DNA of 64,000 nucleotides from Abyssibacter sp036156195 (GTDB taxonomy: Bacteria; Pseudomonadota; Gammaproteobacteria; Nevskiales; OUC007): assembly GCA_036156195.1 (NCBI GenBank), contig JAYZUZ010000009.1:62001-126000 (forward strand), written 5' to 3'. Positions 42,037-50,936 of the stretch are shown here, in pieces; position 1 is the stretch's first letter; every line of letters begins with the position of its first letter. The translations under genes and the position numbers were made by a program. Under the pieces are notes generated by a model. That model searched no databases. It saw only the letters and a list, made by a program, of their open reading frames with translations, and was not told the DNA's origin.

Positions 42037-42769
42037 TCTGGCGCTGGCGGACCGCCTCAAACAAGGCCACGGCCCCCGCTGCAGAGACGTTCAGGCTCTC
42101 CACACCCGAGGCCATGGGCAGGCGCCACAACGCGTCGCAGCGATCCCGGGTCAGGCGCCTCAGGCCTGTCGCCTCGGCACCCATGACCAGTGCCAGTGCG
42201 CCCGTCAAATCGGCCGCGTACAGCTCGGCCTCGGCTTGGCCAGCCAGGCCATGGACCCAGATGCCGCGCTCGCGTAGCCGGTCGAGTGCACGCGCCAAGT
42301 TGCCCACCCGCACGAACAAAATGCGTTCAGCGGCACCGGCGGCGGTCTTGCGTACCACGGGGGTTAGCCCGGCACTGCGATCCGACGGCGTGATCACCGC
42401 ATCGACGCCTGCAGCCGCCGCCGTCCTCAACAAGGCCCCCAGATTGTGCGGGTCTTGCACCTGATCCAGCACCAGCAGCAATGGCGGGCGGTCCAATGTA
42501 TCCAGGTAATCCAGCAGTGCCGCAAAGTCCGCAGGGGGGCGCGCAGCAACCTCGGCCATCACGCCTTGGTGTCGGACACCCTGACTGCGCCGGTCCAGCT
42601 CCTCACGGGGCAGTTGGCGCACCGGCACGCCCAGAGCCTGTGCCCGCTCTGCCAAATTTTGCATGCGACTGTCCTTTCGGCCCGCCTGTACCCACAGGCT
42701 GGTCACGCGCTGGGACGCCTGTTCTAGCACCGCCTCAACCGCGTGAAAGCCGCAAATCAGCTCGCTCAT
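42011..42769 (-). CDS. rlmB: 23S rRNA (guanosine-2'-O-)-methyltransferase RlmB
   Basis: About 252 residues from the ATG at 42769 (MSELICGFHAVEAVLEQ), following GAGGA. It methylates Gm2251 of 23S rRNA. An N-terminal substrate-binding domain precedes the SpoU trefoil-knot domain with LVLDQVQDPHNLGALLRTAAAAG, LALVMGAEATGLRRL and LPMASGVESLNVSAAGAVAL, the three SPOUT motifs. It normally follows rnr directly; here an OmpA-like lipoprotein gene and a terminator intervene. Confidence 0.97.
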   Translation of the reverse strand: MSELICGFHAVEAVLEQASQRVTSLWVQAGRKDSRMQNLAERAQALGVPVRQLPREELDRRSQGVRHQGVMAEVAARPPADFAALLDYLDTLDRPPLLLVLDQVQDPHNLGALLRTAAAAGVDAVITPSDRSAGLTPVVRKTAAGAAERILFVRVGNLARALDRLRERGIWVHGLAGQAEAELYAADLTGALALVMGAEATGLRRLTRDRCDALWRLPMASGVESLNVSAAGAVALFEAVRQRQIAPSARKP

Positions 42770-42806
42770 CCCCGAATCCTCGTGGTGGGTCAGCCCCATC
42801 GAAAAC

Positions 42807-42824
42807 GGGGGCCCGAAGGCCCCC
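42807..42824 (-). terminator. intrinsic terminator with UUCG loop
   Basis: On the minus strand GGGGGCC-TTCG-GGCCCCC followed by GTTTTC. A 7-bp GC-only stem with a stable UUCG tetraloop. It ends the rnr-lipoprotein unit 24 bases after the lipoprotein stop and isolates rlmB. Confidence 0.85.
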
Positions 42825-42847
42825 GCGATGAGGATTAGTTGCGCCGA

Positions 42848-43564
42848 TTATGACCCGAGATACGGCGGCGGCGTGTAGGCCTGCTGCTCCTGACCCTCGA
42901 TGATCGGCTTGATGACGATATCAACCCGACGATTTCGACGCTGGCCGTCCTTGGTGCCATTGTCTGCGATCGGCTCGGATTCACCACGACCTTCCGTCAG
43001 CAGACGCGCGCTGTTCAGGCCATTGGCCGTCAGGGCCGACGCCACCGCCGATGCACGACGTTCAGACAGTGTCTGGTTGTAGGCATCTGTGCCCGTGCTG
43101 TCGGTATGACCGACCACGTGAATGATGGTCTTGTCGTAATCCTTCAGGACGCTGGCGATCTTGGCATACGTGGCCTGAGCGCTGGACTTGATCGCGGCGC
43201 TATCGAAGTCGAAGGTGGCGTCGGAGGCAATACCCACCTTCAGTGCGTTTCCGCTGAGTTTGGTGATATTCAGTTCACCGCGGGCCTGCTCGGCTGCCAG
43301 TTCGCGCTCCAATTCTGCCGCTTGCTTGTCCTGGTAGTTACCGACGGCGGCACCTGCCAGGGCACCCACTGCCGCACCGACATAACGCCCCTTGTCACCG
43401 TCAACCTGATGCCCGGCGACCGCGCCGACCAGCGCACCAATGGCAGCGCCTGTCTTGGCCCGTCGATTCGGGTCATCGGCGGCACAGCCCGATACCAGAA
43501 CGGCACTTGCCACACCCAGGCCGATGACGGCCCGGCGCATTCCCTGACGTTGCTGAGCTTGCAT
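42848..43564 (-). CDS. OmpA-family lipoprotein (YiaD-like)
   Basis: About 238 residues from the ATG at 43564 (AGGAG at 6 bases). A lipoprotein signal ends at VLVSGC. A glycine-zipper region follows (GAAIGALVGAVAGHQ and GAAVGALAGAAVG), then the peptidoglycan-binding OmpA C-terminal domain: VVGHTDSTGTDAYNQTLSERRA and GRGESEPIADN...RRNRRV, with the Asp and Arg that hold meso-DAP. It is probably anchored in the outer membrane and tethers it to the wall, like E. coli YiaD. It begins one base after the rnr stop, so it is likely co-expressed with RNase R. Confidence 0.9.
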   Translation of the reverse strand: MQAQQRQGMRRAVIGLGVASAVLVSGCAADDPNRRAKTGAAIGALVGAVAGHQVDGDKGRYVGAAVGALAGAAVGNYQDKQAAELERELAAEQARGELNITKLSGNALKVGIASDATFDFDSAAIKSSAQATYAKIASVLKDYDKTIIHVVGHTDSTGTDAYNQTLSERRASAVASALTANGLNSARLLTEGRGESEPIADNGTKDGQRRNRRVDIVIKPIIEGQEQQAYTPPPYLGS

Positions 43565-43565
43565 A

Positions 43566-45782
43566 TCAACTCCTTTTTTTGCGTGACCGGCTTTCCGCCG
43601 GCTCGAAATCAATCTTGCGCTCGTCGAGGTCCACGCGCACGACCTTGACGGTCATGCGATCCGACAACCGATAAATCTTGCCAGTGCGCTCGCCTCGTAA
43701 GCGGTGGTACTTGGATTCGAAATGGTAGTAGTCGTTCCGTAAGTGGCTGACATGAACCAAGCCGGTGACGGCCAGATCGTCGATCTCCACAAACAGGCCA
43801 AAGGAGGTCACGCCGACAATCATCCCCTCGAAGGTCTCGCCAACGCGATCCAGCATGAACTCGCACTTCAGCCAGTCCATGACATCCCGTGTGGCCTCGT
43901 CGGCACGGCGCTCGGTCCCGGAGCAATGCGCGCCCGCCTGCACCATGGTGTCCAGATCGTATTGCTTGGCGCCGGTAGTCTGGCCCTTGGCGATCATTTT
44001 CAGCCCGCGATGCACCAGCAGATCCGGATAGCGGCGGATCGGCGAAGTGAAATGCGCGTATCGCTCCAATGCCAAGCCGAAATGCCCGTTGTTCTCGGGC
44101 TGGTACACCGCCTGGGCCATCGACCGCAGAAGCACGGTCTGGATGAGACGCGCATTCGGCCGCCCCGCGACTTCGTTGATCAGACGCGAAAAGTGCTGCG
44201 CCTCCGGTGTCTGCCCGCCGCCGACACCCAACCCCCACTCACCCAGAAACGCGCGGAGGTCTTCCAGACGATCTGCCGGCGGACGTTCGTGCACGCGATA
44301 CAGGGCGGGAATCTTGGCCGCCTCTAAAGCGCGCGCTGCCTGCACGTTTGCAGCGATCATGCACTCCTCGATCATCTTGTGAGCCACATTGCGCACCACC
44401 GGCACAACGCGGTCGATCTTGCGATTCGAACCGAAGACGATGCGTGTTTCAGAAGACTCGAAATCAATCGCACCACGCTGATCCCGCGCCTTGCGCAGCG
44501 CATCGTACAAGCTGTGCAGGGTCTGGAGATGCGGCAGCAACGCAGCGCGCTGCTCACGGGTCGGTGCATCCTCATTCTCCAGCAGCTCGGCCACTTCCTC
44601 ATAGGTGAACCGGGCCTTGGAACGCATCACCGCTTCATAGAACCGACCACGCCGCACCTCGCCACTGCGCGAGATCTGCATCTCGCACACCATGCAGAGC
44701 CGGTCGACATCCGGGTTCAGCGAACAAAGCCCGTTGGACAACACCTCGGGAAGCATGGGAATGACCCGCTCCGGGAAATAAACCGACGTGCCTCGACGGT
44801 AGGCCTCGCGATCCAGAGGAGAATCCGGCTGTACGTAGGCCGAGACATCGGCAATCGCCACGTAGAGCTTCCAACCGCGCAAGGTGCGCTTGGCGTAGAC
44901 CGCATCGTCGAAATCCCGTGCGTCGGCGCCGTCGATGGTCACCAGTGGGAGATCGCGCAAGTCCTCGCGCCCCGCCTTGTCCGCCTCATCCACGGTGCCC
45001 GACAAGCCGGCAATCTGATCGTCGACCTCCGCTGGCCATTCGTAGGGAATGCCGTGTGAGCGCACGGCAATATCGATTTCCATGCCGGGCGCCATGTGAT
45101 CCCCCAGGCGCTCCTTGATGCGCCCCAGCGGCTTGCCGCCCTTGCTGGGCTGCTCGATGATCTCCACGGGCACAATCTGACCGTGGGCGGCCCCACCCAG
45201 ATCCTCCGGGCCCACCAGAATGTCCTGCGCGATTCGACTGTTATCCGGCACGACAAAACTGACCCCCCGCTCGATCATCAACCGGCCGACGATGGAATCA
45301 TTCGCGCGCTCCAACACCTCAACCACCGAGCCCTCCTTGCGCCCCCGGCGGTCTTCACCCGTAATGCGAACCAGCGCGCGATCGCCATGGAGCAGCTGTC
45401 GCATCTCACGCGGGCTCAGAAAGATGTCATCGCCACCCGCATCCGGCTTCAGAAAGCCAAAGCCATCGCGGTGACCAATCACCCGTCCCGGAACCAGGTC
45501 CATTCGCTTGGGGATGCCCAACGCGCCGCGCCGATTCTCGACCAACTGGCCGTCGCGAATCATGGCGCTGATGCGATGGCTGAGGCCCGTCTCGGCCTCG
45601 CTGTCGTTCGCCAGTCCGAAATGCCGAATCAGCGCACGCCGGCTCATCGGCCGGCCATGCTCCGCCAGGGTTTCCAGAATGAACTGCCGACTGGGGACCG
45701 GCGACTCGTAGCGCTGCTGCTCCCGGTCGAATGCGGGATCCTGATCGGACCAGCCTTGTTTTGATCGGGTCTTTTTACTCAT
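43566..45782 (-). CDS. rnr: ribonuclease R
   Basis: About 738 residues from the ATG at 45782 (GAGGA upstream). A processive 3'-5' exoribonuclease that degrades structured RNA. Order: N-terminal helix-turn-helix (FILETLAEHGRPMSRRALIRHF), cold-shock domains, the RNB catalytic core with GADARDFDDAVYA (metal-binding aspartates), FTSPIRRYPDLLVHR, and a C-terminal S1 domain (FEGMIVGVTSFGLFVEIDD) with a short basic tail. The E. coli enzyme is 813 residues; the tail here is shorter. Confidence 0.97.
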   Translation of the reverse strand: MSKKTRSKQGWSDQDPAFDREQQRYESPVPSRQFILETLAEHGRPMSRRALIRHFGLANDSEAETGLSHRISAMIRDGQLVENRRGALGIPKRMDLVPGRVIGHRDGFGFLKPDAGGDDIFLSPREMRQLLHGDRALVRITGEDRRGRKEGSVVEVLERANDSIVGRLMIERGVSFVVPDNSRIAQDILVGPEDLGGAAHGQIVPVEIIEQPSKGGKPLGRIKERLGDHMAPGMEIDIAVRSHGIPYEWPAEVDDQIAGLSGTVDEADKAGREDLRDLPLVTIDGADARDFDDAVYAKRTLRGWKLYVAIADVSAYVQPDSPLDREAYRRGTSVYFPERVIPMLPEVLSNGLCSLNPDVDRLCMVCEMQISRSGEVRRGRFYEAVMRSKARFTYEEVAELLENEDAPTREQRAALLPHLQTLHSLYDALRKARDQRGAIDFESSETRIVFGSNRKIDRVVPVVRNVAHKMIEECMIAANVQAARALEAAKIPALYRVHERPPADRLEDLRAFLGEWGLGVGGGQTPEAQHFSRLINEVAGRPNARLIQTVLLRSMAQAVYQPENNGHFGLALERYAHFTSPIRRYPDLLVHRGLKMIAKGQTTGAKQYDLDTMVQAGAHCSGTERRADEATRDVMDWLKCEFMLDRVGETFEGMIVGVTSFGLFVEIDDLAVTGLVHVSHLRNDYYHFESKYHRLRGERTGKIYRLSDRMTVKVVRVDLDERKIDFEPAESRSRKKRS

Positions 45783-45801
45783 TTTCCTCAATCCTTGGAT
45801 T

Positions 45802-45826
45802 CGGTCGTTGACAAGATCAACGACCG
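45802..45826. repeat. perfect 10-bp inverted repeat over the tRNA-Leu/rnr promoter region
   Basis: CGGTCGTTGA (45802-45811) and TCAACGACCG (45817-45826) with a 5-base centre. It overlaps the TTGACA of the tRNA-Leu promoter and lies 20 bases upstream of rnr, so it could be an operator for either direction or a hairpin at the 5' end of the rnr mRNA. Confidence 0.75.
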
Positions 45827-45834
45827 TCTATAAA
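45808..45834 (+). promoter_or_regulatory. promoter of tRNA-Leu
   Basis: Perfect -35 TTGACA (45808-45813) and TATAAA (45829-45834) with a 15-base spacer, or TAAAGT at 45831 with 17. A GC-rich discriminator (GTCCGCCGCCGC) follows, the type linked to stringent control of stable RNA genes. Confidence 0.65.
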
Positions 45835-45848
45835 GTCCGCCGCCGCTT

Positions 45849-45929
<81 letters not shown>

Positions 45930-45935
<6 letters not shown>

Positions 45936-45969
45936 TCGCTTCGAAATCCTCGGGATTTGGCGATGGTGC
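45930..45969 (+). repeat. hairpin joining the tRNA-Leu 3' end to its trailer
   Basis: GCACCATCGC (45930-45939, including the tRNA 3' CCA) pairs perfectly with GCGATGGTGC (45960-45969). An inner stem AAATCC/GGATTT (45944-45949, 45953-45958) with loop TCG completes the hairpin. No T-run follows. It may act on tRNA 3' processing or transcript end formation. Confidence 0.75.
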
Positions 45970-46101
45970 AAATCGGCAAGGCCATCAGACGGATCGTAGG
46001 CAATCACATGCGCCTCTCCGTCGTCCGCGCGTCGCGTACGCGATACCAGATCTAACCGCTGTGAACGGTTCTTCAGATGCATTGACGCATCTGGGGCTTT
46101 T

Positions 46102-46127
46102 CCGCCCGCACATTGCGGTGCGGGCGG
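46102..46127. repeat. perfect 10-bp GC-rich inverted repeat after purA
   Basis: CCGCCCGCAC / GTGCGGGCGG with a 6-base loop, 8 bases beyond the purA stop. No T-run on the minus strand. Two smaller inverted repeats (AGATGC/GCATCT and AACCG/CGGTT) lie between it and the tRNA. Probably marks the 3' end of the purA mRNA. Confidence 0.6.
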
Positions 46128-46134
46128 CATCGTA

Positions 46135-47433
46135 TCATCCGAGCGGATGCTGTCGAACAATCGTCTGGCTGCGGTCCGGCCCGGTGGACACCAGATCGAT
46201 CGGCACCTCGACCAGGGCTTCGATTCGCTCCAGAAACGCCCGCGCAGCCGCAGGTAGTGTCTCGAACGTCTCAACACCTACGGTAGACTGCCGCCAACCA
46301 GGCATCGTCTCGTAGACGGGCTCACAGGCAGCCAGCGCTTCTGCACCCACCGGCAGATGATCGACGGTCTCGCCCTCACGCCGGTAGCCGGTGCAAATCG
46401 AAATCGATTCCATCTCATCCAGCACATCCAGCTTGGTGACGCACAGTCCACTGATGCTGTTGTAGATCGCCGCACGCCGCAACGCCACGGCATCGAACCA
46501 ACCACATCGACGCGGACGACCCGTGGTCGCCCCGAACTCGGCACCACGCGCGGCAATGGACTGCCCCACGGCATCGGACAACTCGGTTGGAAACGGCCCG
46601 GCCCCTACGCGGGTGGCATATGCCTTGACGATGCCCAGCACGTAATCGATCTGCCGCGGCCCGATACCGGAGCCGGTACAGGCTCCACCCGCCGTCGTGT
46701 TGCTGGAGGTGACATAGGGATACGTCCCGTGATCAACATCCAGCAGCGAACCCTGGGCGCCTTCAAACAACACATTGCCGCCGGCCGCACAGGTCTCGTG
46801 AAGGTGGCGGGTGACATCGCCCACCATGGGAGCAATACGCTCGGCATAAGCCAGCTGCTGATCCAGAATGGCCTGGAAATCATGCGCCGGCTCATTGAAG
46901 TAGCGCGTGAGTACAAAGTTGTGGAAATCCAGCATCTCGCCCAGCTTGGCGGCGAGACGTTCGCGATGGAACAAGTCATCAACACGTACAGCGCGCCGCG
47001 CCACCTTGTCTTCATACGCCGGGCCGATACCTCGCCCGGTGGTTCCGATCTTGGCAGCACCACGGGCCTTTTCCCGTGCCAGATCCAACGCCTTGTGCGT
47101 CGGCAAGATCAGCGGGCACGACGGGCTAATGGTCAGGCGCTCTTCCGCGGGCACATCGCGGCCGGCGAGCATGTCCAACTCCTCCATGAGCGCGTCGGCG
47201 GCAATGACCACACCGTTGCCGATGAGGCAACGCACGTCATCACGGAGAATGCCGGATGGAATCAGGTGCAGCACCGTCTTCTCACCGTCGATGACCAGCG
47301 TGTGGCCTGCGTTGTGACCGCCCTGGAACCGCGCCACTGCCGCACAGCGGTCAGTGAGCCAGTCCACGATCTTGCCCTTGCCTTCGTCACCCCACTGGGC
47401 GCCGATGACGACTAGATTACGACCTCGGGTCAT
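46135..47433 (-). CDS. purA: adenylosuccinate synthetase
   Basis: A 432-residue enzyme, identical in length to E. coli PurA, making adenylosuccinate from IMP, aspartate and GTP. The start ATG at 47433 follows GGAG. Motifs: VVIGAQWGDEGKGKIVDWL (P-loop with catalytic Asp and Lys), RFQGGHNAGHTLV (catalytic His), GTTGRGIGPAYEDK, and TTGRPRRCGWFDAV near the C-terminus. Its first 17 bases overlap the end of hisZ, so the two are coupled. Confidence 0.98.
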   Translation of the reverse strand: MTRGRNLVVIGAQWGDEGKGKIVDWLTDRCAAVARFQGGHNAGHTLVIDGEKTVLHLIPSGILRDDVRCLIGNGVVIAADALMEELDMLAGRDVPAEERLTISPSCPLILPTHKALDLAREKARGAAKIGTTGRGIGPAYEDKVARRAVRVDDLFHRERLAAKLGEMLDFHNFVLTRYFNEPAHDFQAILDQQLAYAERIAPMVGDVTRHLHETCAAGGNVLFEGAQGSLLDVDHGTYPYVTSSNTTAGGACTGSGIGPRQIDYVLGIVKAYATRVGAGPFPTELSDAVGQSIAARGAEFGATTGRPRRCGWFDAVALRRAAIYNSISGLCVTKLDVLDEMESISICTGYRREGETVDHLPVGAEALAACEPVYETMPGWRQSTVGVETFETLPAAARAFLERIEALVEVPIDLVSTGPDRSQTIVRQHPLG

Positions 47434-48604
47434 CAATGGCTCCGTCCTGAATGGTCCATGTCGATTGATTAAGTACCAGATGGCATGTGTGGTCCGGTAA
47501 CGGCCTGCCAGGCAACGCCTGAACCACGATCTCTCCCGCATCACGCAGTGATTCGATGGTGGCGGCCAGTTCAGGCCCCTCGTGTGCAGGCGCCAGAATC
47601 ACCGCCGGCTCACGATCGGCCTCACGAGGTGCTGCCACGCGGGCCAGTACATTGAGATCAGAAGAAAAACCGGTCGCAGGTCGGCCACGCCCAAAGGCTT
47701 CACCCACCTGGTCATACCGGCCACCACGGGCGAGTTCACGCCCATGCTCCTCAACGAACGCCGCGAAGACCACGCCCGTGTGATAGTGATAGCCGCGCAG
47801 CTCGCCCAGGTCGATGTGCAGCTTGAGCGCGGGCTCCTGCCCCGCCAGCCAATCGCAGAGCGCAGACAGCTCATCCAGGGCCGTGTCGATGTCGGGAGAC
47901 AATCCCGCCAGTGCAGTGCGCGCGGATTCCAACACAGCCGGGGTGCCATTTAGCCGCATCAGCACCGCGAGCCGATCGGCCAATTCATCTCCAATCCGGG
48001 CCCGCAAGCCCTCCAGGTCGGGATGAGACTTGCGCTGCAGCACATCAAAAACCTCAGCCTCCAGAGCAGCGCCCAGTTCGGCCGGCGCCAGCAGCGCGCG
48101 CACAACGCCCACGTGCCCGAGATCCAGGTGAAACCCTTCTACGCCCGCCGTCCGCAGGGTCGCGATCATCAGCGACAGCACTTCACGGTCACTCTCGGGA
48201 CCGGCATGACCGAACAACTCGACACCGATCTGCCGCAACGCGCGGGAACTGGCGGCCACTCCCGCGCGAGCACGTAGAACAGTCCCGGTGTAACAAAGCC
48301 GCACGGGCGCCTCGCTTTGCATGCGATTGGCGTCGATGCGAGCAATCTGCGGCGTCATGTCGGCCCGCAGCCCCATCAACCGTCCGTTGTTCTGGTCGGT
48401 GAGTTTGAATGTCTGCACATCCAACTCCCGGCCCGCGCCCGTCAACAGCGACTCGATGTACTCGATCAGCGGCGGCAGGACAAAGGCATAACCCCAGCGC
48501 CTGTACAGGTCGATGAGGTCGCGGCGCAGCGCTTCCAGCGCCCAGGCGTCGGGGGCCAGCACTTCCTCGACGCCGTCCGGCAGGGTCCAAGCGTGGTAGG
48601 TCAT
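47417..48604 (-). CDS. hisZ: ATP phosphoribosyltransferase regulatory subunit HisZ
   Basis: A 395-residue class II HisRS paralogue lacking tRNA synthetase function. It forms the hetero-octamer with short-form HisG for the first step of histidine synthesis. It keeps LRADMTPQIARI (motif 2-like) and the ELRGYHYHTGVVFAAF and LARGGRYDQV signatures. The ATG at 48604 overlaps the DUF2065 stop (ATGA), which fixes the start. Presence implies a short HisG elsewhere. The order hflC-DUF2065-hisZ-purA is conserved in Pseudomonas. Confidence 0.95.
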   Translation of the reverse strand: MTYHAWTLPDGVEEVLAPDAWALEALRRDLIDLYRRWGYAFVLPPLIEYIESLLTGAGRELDVQTFKLTDQNNGRLMGLRADMTPQIARIDANRMQSEAPVRLCYTGTVLRARAGVAASSRALRQIGVELFGHAGPESDREVLSLMIATLRTAGVEGFHLDLGHVGVVRALLAPAELGAALEAEVFDVLQRKSHPDLEGLRARIGDELADRLAVLMRLNGTPAVLESARTALAGLSPDIDTALDELSALCDWLAGQEPALKLHIDLGELRGYHYHTGVVFAAFVEEHGRELARGGRYDQVGEAFGRGRPATGFSSDLNVLARVAAPREADREPAVILAPAHEGPELAATIESLRDAGEIVVQALPGRPLPDHTCHLVLNQSTWTIQDGAIDDPRS

Positions 48605-48786
48605 CGCATCCATTGCAGCAGACAGAGGCCGGCGATCATCGCGATCAATCCGGCCGTTCGGAGCGTTCGGTCGTCCGCCCCGGCCACCCGGGCCAGTAGC
48701 AAACGCCATTGGGTCGGCGACAGAAACGGCATGATTCCCTCGATGATGAGTACCAGGGCAAGTGCACGCAGCACGTCATCCCACAT
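48601..48786 (-). CDS. DUF2065 (YjeT-like) small membrane protein
   Basis: A 61-residue protein with two hydrophobic helices (VLRALALVLIIEGIMPFL and LRTAGLIAMIAGLCLLQW) joined by the PTQWRLLLARVA loop, the DUF2065 pattern. Family members always sit next to hflC/hisZ-purA but have no known function. The stop overlaps the hisZ start; hflC ends 44 bases upstream. Confidence 0.9.
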   Translation of the reverse strand: MWDDVLRALALVLIIEGIMPFLSPTQWRLLLARVAGADDRTLRTAGLIAMIAGLCLLQWMR

Positions 48787-48830
48787 CGAATCAGGCCGTC
48801 CCGTCCCAGACCAAGCAGTTCCGACAGTTG

Positions 48831-49703
48831 CTAGCGACCGTCGGCACCGCTCTTGAAGTAACGGAAGAGTTCAGCATCCGGCTCGAGGACCAGGACATCG
48901 CTCCGGTCCTTGAAGCCCTCGCGGTAGACGCCCAGGCTGCGATAGAAGTTGTAGAACTCCGTATCTTCGCCAAACACATTGGCGTAGATGTCCGCGGCCT
49001 CCGCATCACCCTCACCCTTGATTTCCTCGGCCTCGCTATAGGCCTCGGCCAGCAGCACCTGGCGTTCACGCTCGGCGGCTGCGCGGATCTTCTCCGCCTC
49101 CTCGGCGCCTCGGGCGCGGAAATCGGCAGCCACGCGTTGACGCTCGGAACGCATGCGGTTGTAGACCGAATCGCTCACGTCATCCGGCAGGTCGATACGC
49201 TTGATGCGGACGTCGACAAGATCAATGCCGAATTCGGCGATCTTTTCGGCCGCATTCGCCTCCATCTGACGCATGATGTCGTTGCGCTCACCCGACACCG
49301 CCTGACGGATCGTGCGATTGCCGAACTCGTCACGCAGACCCTGGTTGATGATCGAGGACAGTCGCGACAGTGCGTTGGACTCCAGACCACTGGTTGCCCG
49401 GTAGTACTGAGCGACGTCGGCGATCCGCCATTTGACGTAGAAATCCACCTTCACGTTCTTCTTTTCCAACGTGAGGTATTCCTCGGCGTCCGCGTCCAAC
49501 GTCAGCACCCGGGAATCGAAGGTCCGGACGTTCTGAACAAGCGGCAGCTTGAAATGCAGGCCCGGTTCGCTATCGGAGCGCTTGATCTGGCCGAGCTGGA
49601 ACACCAGCACCTTCTCGCGCTCATCGACAACGAACACCGAATCCAGCGCCAGAAACGCCGCCAGCAGCACGATGACGAGCAGGAACAGTTGCTTACCAGA
49701 CAT
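48831..49703 (-). CDS. hflC: HflC, modulator of FtsH protease
   Basis: A 290-residue SPFH/band-7 protein. One N-terminal TM (about 4-24, QLFLLVIVLLAAFLALDSV), then a periplasmic band-7 domain with VVDEREKVLVFQLG and a coiled coil rich in Arg/Glu/Ala (RSERQRVAADFRARGAEEAE). HflK and HflC form a large cage around FtsH that controls its access to membrane substrates. The ATG shares one base with the hflK stop (TAATG). Confidence 0.97.
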   Translation of the reverse strand: MSGKQLFLLVIVLLAAFLALDSVFVVDEREKVLVFQLGQIKRSDSEPGLHFKLPLVQNVRTFDSRVLTLDADAEEYLTLEKKNVKVDFYVKWRIADVAQYYRATSGLESNALSRLSSIINQGLRDEFGNRTIRQAVSGERNDIMRQMEANAAEKIAEFGIDLVDVRIKRIDLPDDVSDSVYNRMRSERQRVAADFRARGAEEAEKIRAAAERERQVLLAEAYSEAEEIKGEGDAEAADIYANVFGEDTEFYNFYRSLGVYREGFKDRSDVLVLEPDAELFRYFKSGADGR

Positions 49704-50860
49704 TAGCGACGCCCCCTTGTGCGGCTGTCTTCATAGGCCGAGCGATAAGGCGTCGAACTCGAAGGCGAACTGCCCCCGGAGTCCGTCGAACTGTTGCGCT
49801 CGCTCTGGCGGCGCCCCTCGATGGCGCCCATGGACTGAATCATCTGATCCAGCGGCAGGTACATCAGCGAATTGCCGTTATCAGAGTCGATCATGATTTT
49901 GCTGGTGCTGCTGAGCACATCGTTCATGGCATCCAGGTACAGCCGATCCCGCGTGACCTGCGGGGCCTGCTTGTACTCTGCGAGCAAAGCCTTGAAACGT
50001 GCCGTTTCACCACGCGCCTCGGCGACCACGGATTCGCGGTAGCCCTGGGCGCGCTCGATGTCCCGAGCGGCCGCGCCGCGCGCACGCGGCAGAATGTCGT
50101 TGGCATAGGCCTGGGCTTCGTTGATCAGCCGCTCCTGATCTTCACGCGCCTTGATGGCGTCTGCGAAGGCGCCCTGCACAGGCTGCGGCGCGGTGGCCTC
50201 TTCCAGGTTGACTTCGGTGACCAGCAACCCCGCGTCGTAGCTGTCGATGGTGGTCTGCAACAATTCCTTGGTCTGTGCGGCCACGGCCTCACGACCAGCC
50301 GTCAGGATGAAGTCCATATCGGACTTACCGACGACCTCACGGATTGCCGATTTGGTGGCTTCCTTAAGAGTCCGAACCGGGTCACGCACGTTGAACAAGT
50401 ATTCCTCAGCCGAGCGCACGCGATACTGCACCTGCAGACTGACATCGACGATGTTCTCGTCCTTGGTCAGCATGGAGGCGCGCTCAGTCAACGCGTTCAC
50501 TGCGGTGACATTCACACGCTCCACCGTCTGGATCGGCGAAGGCATATGCCAGCGCAGGCCGGGCTCCGTCGTGGTCACGTACTCGCCGAACTGCAGCACA
50601 ACCCCGCGCTGCTGCTCGTCCACTACATAAAAGCCCGAGAGCAGCCACAGGGCCACCGCACCGGCCACGACCAGCGGCAGCAGCCCCTTGATCAGCTTGC
50701 CGCCCCCTCCGTTGCCGCCACCGCCGCCTCCGCCGGAGCCGCCTCCAGCAAAACGTTCACGCAGTTTCTTGAGCATTTCGTCGAGATCGGGCGGGCCCTG
50801 ATTGGCGCCGCGTCGACCCCATGGATCCTGCCCATTGTTGCCGGGCTCATTCCAGGCCAT
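49703..50860 (-). CDS. hflK: HflK, modulator of FtsH protease
   Basis: About 385 residues from the ATG at 50860 (GGAG 8 bases upstream). A Gly/Asn-rich cytoplasmic N-terminus (GNNGQDPWGRRG, then a poly-Gly run) precedes a TM (LLPLVVAGAVALWLLSGFYVV), the band-7 domain (EQQRGVVLQFGEYV) and a long coiled coil. The C-terminal 35 residues are Ser/Arg-rich. Partner of HflC in the FtsH-HflKC complex. Confidence 0.97.
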   Translation of the reverse strand: MAWNEPGNNGQDPWGRRGANQGPPDLDEMLKKLRERFAGGGSGGGGGGGNGGGGKLIKGLLPLVVAGAVALWLLSGFYVVDEQQRGVVLQFGEYVTTTEPGLRWHMPSPIQTVERVNVTAVNALTERASMLTKDENIVDVSLQVQYRVRSAEEYLFNVRDPVRTLKEATKSAIREVVGKSDMDFILTAGREAVAAQTKELLQTTIDSYDAGLLVTEVNLEEATAPQPVQGAFADAIKAREDQERLINEAQAYANDILPRARGAAARDIERAQGYRESVVAEARGETARFKALLAEYKQAPQVTRDRLYLDAMNDVLSSTSKIMIDSDNGNSLMYLPLDQMIQSMGAIEGRRQSERNSSTDSGGSSPSSSTPYRSAYEDSRTRGRR

Positions 50861-50936
50861 GGATGTCTCCGTTGGAGTGCTGTAAGTCGATTGGGACAAA
50901 ACGGCGGGCATTCTAACAGCCCCACCCGTTCATGAT

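Noticed and set aside
46102..46127. Intrinsic terminator for purA
   Set aside because: The hairpin is perfect but no T-run follows on the minus strand, so it is listed only as an inverted repeat.
46357..47415. 352-codon plus-strand frame opposite purA
   Set aside because: Antisense shadow of purA, which is complete and of exact family length.
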